From Bacteroidales bacterium (lineage in GTDB: Bacteria > Bacteroidota > Bacteroidia > Bacteroidales > GCA-2748055): a DNA stretch of 13,013 nt. The notes beneath the pieces were generated by a model. The model saw only the letters and a list, made by a program, of their open reading frames with translations. It made no database searches and had not been told where the DNA came from. Positions 8,181 to 13,013 of the stretch are shown here, piece by piece. The stretch is from positions 1-13,013 of the forward strand of contig JAOZLK010000058.1 of assembly GCA_029934875.1 (NCBI GenBank). Direction: 5' to 3'. A program made the translations under genes and the position numbers. The number at the start of each line of letters is the position of its first letter. The stretch's first letter is position 1.

Positions 8181-11100
8181 ATGGATTTCGAACCCAAATT
8201 TGAAGCTGTCATTTTTGACCTCGATGGAGTAATAACCAAGACTGCCCTGGTGCACGCCGCAGCATGGAAAAAAATGTTTGATGAGTACCTTCTTTCCAGG
8301 GAAGCTCGATTTGGTGAACCCTTTACCGAATTTACCCACGCTGGCGATTACCTTCCTTACGTGGATGGCAAGCCCAGGTATAACGGAGTGTCTTCATTTC
8401 TTGAATCCAGGGGCATAGATATTCCATTCGGCGATCCGGGAGATGATCCGGAATCAGAAACGGTTTGCGGATTGGGGAACAGCAAGAATATTATGTTCAA
8501 TAAGGTGCTTGACGAAGATGGTGTCGAAGTATATGAATCCACTGTTGAAATTCTGCACGGACTTAAAAAAGCAGGAGTGAGGATCGGCGTGGCATCGTCA
8601 AGCAAAAATTGCAAGCCTGTTCTTGAAAAAGCAGGACTGATTGATTTTTTTGAAACCAGGGTGGATGGTGTGGTTTCTGCCGAAACCGGGCTAAACGGGA
8701 AACCTGAACCCGACATCTTCACTACCGCCAGTGATAACCTAGGAGTCGCATATCACAGGGCGGTGGTGGTTGAAGATGCCGTATCAGGTGTGCAGGCTGG
8801 AAAAAAAGGAAACTTTGGACTGGTACTTGGCGTTGCCAGGGAGGATAATATAAGAGAATTATATTTGGGAGGAGCCGATGTGGTTGTGGAGGACCTGGGT
8901 GAGATTGGGCTGGAAGGAATGAACGACTGGTTTGAAAATGGAATGGAGCAGGACGGATGGCTGCTCAGGTACTTCGATTATCACCAGGAATCGGAGCGGT
9001 CCCGCGAAGCACTTCTGGCAGTGGGGAATGGATATTTTGGAACCCGCGGGGCTCTGGAGGAAAGTTCCGCCAATGAGGTGAACTATCCTGGCACCTATTT
9101 TTCCGGTCTGTTTAACAGGCGGGTATCAAAGGTGGAAGGAAGGGATATTGAAAATGAAGATTTTGTAAATACCACGAATTGGTTGCCCCTTACTTTCCGA
9201 ATTGATGGGGGGCCATGGTTTTCTTTCTCCCCTGATCCCAATCAGAAAGTACTTGGCATTAACCGCACCCTGGATATGAAATCCGGGGTACTGCGAAGGG
9301 AAATGGATCTTGAGGACAAGCAGGGTAGAATTACCCGGGTCGTTTCATCGCGCTTTGCCGGCATGGACGATCCTCATCGGGCCGGACTCAGATATGCTCT
9401 TACGCCCCTGAATTATTCAGGCAAGATCGAAGTCCGTTCATGTATCAGCGGTGATCATAAGAATGCAGGAGTAAAAAGGTACAGCGACCTGAACCAGGAT
9501 CACCTTCTTGCCGTGAGCGAGGAGCACAAAGATGATCTCATGGAATTGGTGCTTAAGACTTCACAATCTGATATCTCAATAGCGGTTTGTGCAAGAAACA
9601 GCATGCTTAAGCAGGCAGATGTGAGTTCCATAATAGAATCGGGCCCCGGGTGGATTAGCCAGACCTTTGAGACCAAAGGCTTGGAAGGGGAGGAGATCAT
9701 TCTCGAAAAGCTGGTTTCCATGGCAAGCTCGAGAGATCCCGGGATTGATGATGCCCTGGGTGTGGCTAAAGAAATCATCCTGCAAATGGGAAGCTTCGGG
9801 AAGGAGCTGGCACTGTCTTCTTCGGCATGGAATGAAATCTGGAATGAAATTGATGTATCCATTGAGGGGGACCGGGAGGCCCAAAGGCTGGTGAGGTTGC
9901 ACCTGTTTCATATGATGGTTTCTGCCTCGGCCCATCATGCCGGGCTTGATGCCGGGATAGGCCCCAGGGGTCTTCATGGGGAGGCTTACAGGGGACATAT
10001 CTTCTGGGATGAACTGTACATGCTGCCTCTTTATAATTTACACTATCCACAGGTGGCCCGTTCCGTTATTATGTACCGGTACAGAAGGCTTGAAGCAGCC
10101 AGAAGCGCAGCGAAGGAACAGGGATATGAAGGAGCCATGTTTCCATGGCAGAGTGGTAGCGACGGTAGGGAGGAAACACAGGTGATTCACCTTAATCCCC
10201 TGTCGGGTGAGTGGGGGGACGATTACAGCTCCCTGCAAAGACATATCTCCCTGGCCATAGCTTTCAACATATGGAGCTACTATCATGCAACGGGTGACCT
10301 GGATTTCATGGAAGAGTTCGGGGCTAAAGTTCTTCTGGAGATATCTCAGTTCTGGGTTAGCAAAGCCAGGAAGGAAGAAGGGGAAGAACGATACCATATC
10401 GACCATGTGATGGGGCCTGATGAGTTTCATGAAAAATTGCCCGGAAGTTCCGAAGGCGGACTCACGGATAATGCGTACAGCAATATCATGATGAGCTGGA
10501 TGCTTGATAAATCCCTGCGAATTCTCAGGGAAATGTCGGCTGAGCAGCGAACCCGTATCCTTACTCAATTAAGTATTTCGGATGATGACCTGGCCCGTTG
10601 GCATGATATCATGCGGAAGCTTTCAATCAATATAAACCGGGATGGGGTGATTGAGCAGTTCATGGGTTACTTTGATCTGGCTGAACTTGATTGGGATCAT
10701 TACAAAAAGAATTACGAGGATATTCATCGTCTCGACAGGATCCTGAAAGCGGAGGGAAAATCGCCCGATGAGTTCAAACTTTCCAAGCAGGCCGACCTGC
10801 TGATGAGTTTTTATAACCTTGGGGAAAAGGATGTTAGAAGTATCCTGAATTTACTTGGCTATGCAGTTCCCGAGGATTATCTGGAGACCAATTTTGATTA
10901 TTATATTCAACGCACTTCCCATGGATCCACATTGAGCAGGCTGGTTCATGCCAGGCTGGCCTGGCAGATGGGCAGAAAGGAGATTGGATGGGGACTTTAT
11001 ATGGATGCTTTAAGAAGTGACCTGGTGGATATCCAGGGCGGTACTACAGGCGAGGGAGTCCATTGCGGCGTCATGGCAGGAACCGTTTGTGACGTAATCT

Positions 11101-11342
11101 TCACATTTGGTGGAATTGACCTGAGGGGTGATTACCCGCTTATAAATCCATCCTTACCTACTCACTGGAGGAGCCTGGAATTTGGATTCTCTTTCAAGGG
11201 AACTCATTTTAAAGTGGCAATTTCCAGGGGAAAGTTTATGATTTTTACTGAAAATTCAGGAAAGGAAAAAATAATAGTTGATCTTTGCGGGGTCCATACC
11301 ATACTTCCAAAGGGTGAATGGTTTACAGTCAAATACAATTAA
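8181..11342 (+). CDS. Beta-phosphoglucomutase / GH65 disaccharide phosphorylase fusion
   Basis: 1053 residues in two parts. Residues ~5-245 are a HAD-family beta-phosphoglucomutase: FDLDGVI with Asp13 and Asp15, VASSSKN (137-143), GKPEPDIF with Lys174, and VVEDAVSG with Glu198/Asp199. Residues ~255-1050 are a GH65 inverting phosphorylase: WQSGSDGREET (~656-666), HVMGPDEFH with the likely general acid Glu748, KQADLLMSFY (869-878), RTSHGSTLSRLVHA (911-924) and GEGVHCGVMAGT (957-968). By family, GH65 uses phosphate to split an alpha-glucoside (trehalose, maltose, kojibiose, nigerose, glucosylglycerol or others) into beta-glucose 1-phosphate, and beta-PGM turns that into glucose 6-phosphate. No signal peptide is seen, so it should act in the cytoplasm. 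The sequence resembles the mycobacterial Rv3400/Rv3401 pair and related fusions. The substrate cannot be read from motifs. Divergence from the OtsAB-type gene suggests recovery of the glucoside made there. Confidence 0.9.
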   Translation: MDFEPKFEAVIFDLDGVITKTALVHAAAWKKMFDEYLLSREARFGEPFTEFTHAGDYLPYVDGKPRYNGVSSFLESRGIDIPFGDPGDDPESETVCGLGNSKNIMFNKVLDEDGVEVYESTVEILHGLKKAGVRIGVASSSKNCKPVLEKAGLIDFFETRVDGVVSAETGLNGKPEPDIFTTASDNLGVAYHRAVVVEDAVSGVQAGKKGNFGLVLGVAREDNIRELYLGGADVVVEDLGEIGLEGMNDWFENGMEQDGWLLRYFDYHQESERSREALLAVGNGYFGTRGALEESSANEVNYPGTYFSGLFNRRVSKVEGRDIENEDFVNTTNWLPLTFRIDGGPWFSFSPDPNQKVLGINRTLDMKSGVLRREMDLEDKQGRITRVVSSRFAGMDDPHRAGLRYALTPLNYSGKIEVRSCISGDHKNAGVKRYSDLNQDHLLAVSEEHKDDLMELVLKTSQSDISIAVCARNSMLKQADVSSIIESGPGWISQTFETKGLEGEEIILEKLVSMASSRDPGIDDALGVAKEIILQMGSFGKELALSSSAWNEIWNEIDVSIEGDREAQRLVRLHLFHMMVSASAHHAGLDAGIGPRGLHGEAYRGHIFWDELYMLPLYNLHYPQVARSVIMYRYRRLEAARSAAKEQGYEGAMFPWQSGSDGREETQVIHLNPLSGEWGDDYSSLQRHISLAIAFNIWSYYHATGDLDFMEEFGAKVLLEISQFWVSKARKEEGEERYHIDHVMGPDEFHEKLPGSSEGGLTDNAYSNIMMSWMLDKSLRILREMSAEQRTRILTQLSISDDDLARWHDIMRKLSININRDGVIEQFMGYFDLAELDWDHYKKNYEDIHRLDRILKAEGKSPDEFKLSKQADLLMSFYNLGEKDVRSILNLLGYAVPEDYLETNFDYYIQRTSHGSTLSRLVHARLAWQMGRKEIGWGLYMDALRSDLVDIQGGTTGEGVHCGVMAGTVCDVIFTFGGIDLRGDYPLINPSLPTHWRSLEFGFSFKGTHFKVAISRGKFMIFTENSGKEKIIVDLCGVHTILPKGEWFTVKYN

Positions 11343-11352
11343 AAGAAGAAGA

Positions 11353-12021
11353 ATGTTAGGAGATATACTTCTGATTAATGATATGCATAAGGATGCTGCT
11401 CAGGCTTTATATGAGAGGATTCAGGCACTGCGTGAGGGTCATGAGGAGCGTTATCGCTATGTGGTCGGTATATCGGGTGAATCCGGATCGGGTAAATCAG
11501 AACTGGCTCATGCCCTGGGTAAATTACTGAAGGATAATCATGTCCGTGTGAAGATTATCCACACGGATAATTATTATAAGATACAGCCCCTGCTTCGAGA
11601 GGAATGGCGCAGAAACAAGGGTTTTGATCAAATAGGTCTCGATGAATATGACTGGATCAAAATCCGTAAAACCATCCGTGATTTTAATGAGGAACAGGAG
11701 TGCATGATCCCATGTATCGACCTTATTCCCGAACAAGTTGATAAACTGATTACCGATTTCAGTAAGATCGACCTGCTCATTATTGAAGGCTTATATGCCA
11801 TCAATACACCAGGTGTTGATATGAAGATTTTTATCGATCTGACTTACCACGAAACCAAGATCAACCAGATTATCAGGATGAAGGAGGCCATGAGCAAATT
11901 CCGCATGAATATTTTGGAAAAGGAACACAATGCTGTCGTTTCCCTGAAACCTAAAGCGGACATGATTGTAGACAAATCATACCAGGCTGTAACAGCCGAA
12001 GAACACAATAAGAGAATCTAA
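11353..12021 (+). CDS. Uridine-kinase-like P-loop protein
   Basis: 222 residues from the ATG at 11353, ten bases after the phosphorylase stop. The same frame is open further upstream inside the phosphorylase gene, but the MLGD start matches how Bacteroidota homologues begin as I remember them, and an A/G-rich leader precedes it. The Walker A motif is GESGSGKS (42-49). It is followed by IIHTDNYYK (68-76), which sits like the DxFY segment of uridine kinases, and LLIIEGLYAI (141-150), a Walker B-like EG motif. The C-terminal half carries a basic/acidic helix region, RMKEAMSKFRMNILEKEH. The fold belongs to the phosphoribulokinase/uridine kinase superfamily, which phosphorylates nucleosides, ribulose 5-phosphate, glycerate and other small molecules. 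The substrate is not predictable here. Co-transcription with the phosphorylase suggests a role in the same sugar or osmolyte pathway. Confidence 0.75.
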   Translation: MLGDILLINDMHKDAAQALYERIQALREGHEERYRYVVGISGESGSGKSELAHALGKLLKDNHVRVKIIHTDNYYKIQPLLREEWRRNKGFDQIGLDEYDWIKIRKTIRDFNEEQECMIPCIDLIPEQVDKLITDFSKIDLLIIEGLYAINTPGVDMKIFIDLTYHETKINQIIRMKEAMSKFRMNILEKEHNAVVSLKPKADMIVDKSYQAVTAEEHNKRI

Positions 12022-12032
12022 AATTCATTCCT

Positions 12033-12425
12033 ATGACCCTGGAAAGAATACTCTATGTGGATGATGAGGAGATTAACCTCGAGTTACTCCAACTCACTTT
12101 CATGAATGAGCTTGATGTGATTACCGCCACATCGGCCAGGGAGGGGCTTCGCATACTTGACAAGGATGAGGATATTCAGGTGGTTATTTCAGATCTGAAG
12201 ATGCCGGAGATGAATGGCCTCGACTTCATTAAAGAGATAAAAAGGAGGAGTCGGGATCGGATATGCATGTTGCTTACCGGTTTCATGGAGTCTGAAATTA
12301 TGATGGAGGGTTTTAATAAGGAGTTAATATTCAGATATATAATGAAGCCCTGGAAGAAAGAGGCCTTGATGGAGGCCATAAAGCAGGCAATGGTCAGGCA
12401 GAATGAATCTAATTCGATAAGTTAA
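12033..12425 (+). CDS. Single-domain response regulator (CheY-like receiver)
   Basis: 130 residues that are nearly all one receiver domain. The acidic pocket is at Asp10/Asp11 (YVDDEE) and the phospho-acceptor is Asp54 in VISDLKMPEMNG. The switch Thr82 is in LLTGF and Lys105 in YIMKPWKKE. The KPW ending is common in receivers of Bacteroidota and in HD-GYP-type regulators. No DNA-binding or enzymatic output domain follows, so it likely acts by protein-protein contact or phosphotransfer. It begins 11 bases after the P-loop gene without a Shine-Dalgarno, so it probably shares that transcript. Its 3' end overlaps the convergent histidine kinase by 17 bases. Confidence 0.9.
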   Translation: MTLERILYVDDEEINLELLQLTFMNELDVITATSAREGLRILDKDEDIQVVISDLKMPEMNGLDFIKEIKRRSRDRICMLLTGFMESEIMMEGFNKELIFRYIMKPWKKEALMEAIKQAMVRQNESNSIS

Positions 12426-13013
12426 ATTTCCAGGCCGGCAAAAAGATATCGAAGCTTACCAGCCCGGTTTTATTTTTTACCTCCATCTTACCACCGTGTT
12501 CCTTAATGATCATATAGCTTAGCGAGAGCCCCAAGCCTACACCTTCTCCGGCATCCCGGGAGGAGAAGAAAGGATCATAAATGTGTTTAAGATCTTTCTT
12601 AGGAATTGCCGGTCCGCTGTTACAGATTGAGATCCTGGTGTATGGTTTCCGGTCGTGACTTTCCCGGGCAGATGTAATATCGATGGTTTCCCGACCCCCT
12701 TTTTCTTTGGTCTCAAGCGCGTCAATGGCATTTCTGAGAATATGTGTGAACACAAGTTTTAGTTGTTGCTCATGACCGATAATTTTCAAATCTTTTTGGA
12801 AATCAGTGCTGAGGTCAATGTAGTAGGGGACCCGTGATTCGATACTTCTTAGAACCGATTGCATCAAGAATTCCAGGTTTATCTCCTCCCTATCCTGCTC
12901 CAATTTCGGATTGGCAAAGTGCCCGAGTTTCGAGATAATATTACTGGCCCGGTCCACCCCCTCGAAGGAGTTTTCCACTACCTGTTCTATCATCTTAAGA
13001 ATCTGCTCTTTAA
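12409..13013 (-). CDS. Histidine kinase, C-terminal part (5' end outside window)
   Basis: The frame stays open to the window edge, so the ATG at 12993 is internal and the true start lies beyond. About 200 residues are visible, numbered here from that ATG. The end of a dimerisation helix (MIEQVVENSFEGVDRASNIISKL) comes first. The GHKL ATPase domain follows: N box HILRNAIDAL with Asn88, G1 box ICNSGPAIP (123-131), F box DPFFSSR (140-146), and G2 box GEGVGLGLSLSYMIIKEHGG (149-168). The G1 box has Asn where most kinases have Asp (DxGxG); NSG variants occur in active kinases, so this alone does not imply loss of function. The phosphorylated His and any sensor domains are not visible. Its position tail-to-tail with a receiver gene suggests, but does not show, that the two are partners. 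Confidence 0.88.
   Translation of the reverse strand, partial: KEQILKMIEQVVENSFEGVDRASNIISKLGHFANPKLEQDREEINLEFLMQSVLRSIESRVPYYIDLSTDFQKDLKIIGHEQQLKLVFTHILRNAIDALETKEKGGRETIDITSARESHDRKPYTRISICNSGPAIPKKDLKHIYDPFFSSRDAGEGVGLGLSLSYMIIKEHGGKMEVKNKTGLVSFDIFLPAWKFNLSN

Noticed and set aside
8801..8807. A7 tract (and another at 8268-8274) in the beta-PGM domain as a possible slippage site
   Set aside because: The frame is continuous, Lys codons explain both tracts, and seven A without a stimulatory element is common by chance.
10038..10568. 176-codon open frame on the minus strand inside the GH65 gene
   Set aside because: It is antisense to the conserved catalytic region of GH65. The protein shows no recognisable motif, so it is a shadow of that gene.

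Overview
The window looks like a piece of a Bacteroidota chromosome. The first protein ends in a type IX secretion (T9SS) C-terminal sorting domain (SLYPNPARDRVTIY-type), which is essentially confined to that phylum. Most starts also lack a clear Shine-Dalgarno sequence and sit behind A-rich leaders, as is usual there. No rRNA, tRNA, CRISPR array, transposase or integrase was seen. Genes are tightly packed. The longest non-coding stretch is 87 bases (8094-8180), so there is no large unexplained gap.

Layout. (1) 1-3797, plus: 3' part of a very large multidomain surface protein with a CotH-kinase-like domain, a galactose-binding-like domain, a right-handed beta-helix, a lamin-tail-like domain and a T9SS sorting domain; its 5' end is outside the window. 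(2) 3818-5191, plus: exported PQQ-type beta-propeller protein, 20 bases downstream and probably co-transcribed. (3) 5173-5877, minus: class I glutamine amidotransferase. (4) 5874-8093, minus: OtsA-OtsB fusion (GT20 synthase plus HAD phosphatase), joined to the amidotransferase by an ATGA stop/start overlap. (5) 8181-11342, plus: fusion of a beta-phosphoglucomutase-type HAD domain with a GH65 disaccharide phosphorylase. (6) 11353-12021, plus: uridine-kinase-like P-loop protein. (7) 12033-12425, plus: single-domain response regulator. (8) 12409-13013, minus: C-terminal part of a histidine kinase that runs off the window.

The core is a divergent sugar module. One arm (OtsAB fusion) makes a phosphorylated glucoside from a nucleotide-glucose and dephosphorylates it. 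The other arm (GH65 plus beta-PGM) could phosphorolyse a glucoside to beta-glucose 1-phosphate and convert that to glucose 6-phosphate. The default reading is a trehalose synthesis/recovery cycle. However, several residues that contact glucose 6-phosphate or UDP-glucose in E. coli OtsA appear substituted in this GT20 domain (the Arg of SNRLP is Thr, the GG loop is SG, Tyr76 is His, Arg262 is Lys). The true acceptor or product may therefore differ from trehalose 6-phosphate. The amidotransferase, the P-loop kinase and the response regulator are unexplained partners.

Nothing here is proven to be a new system. The most promising leads are the unusual GT20 active site within this divergent synthesis/phosphorolysis locus and its coupled accessory enzymes.
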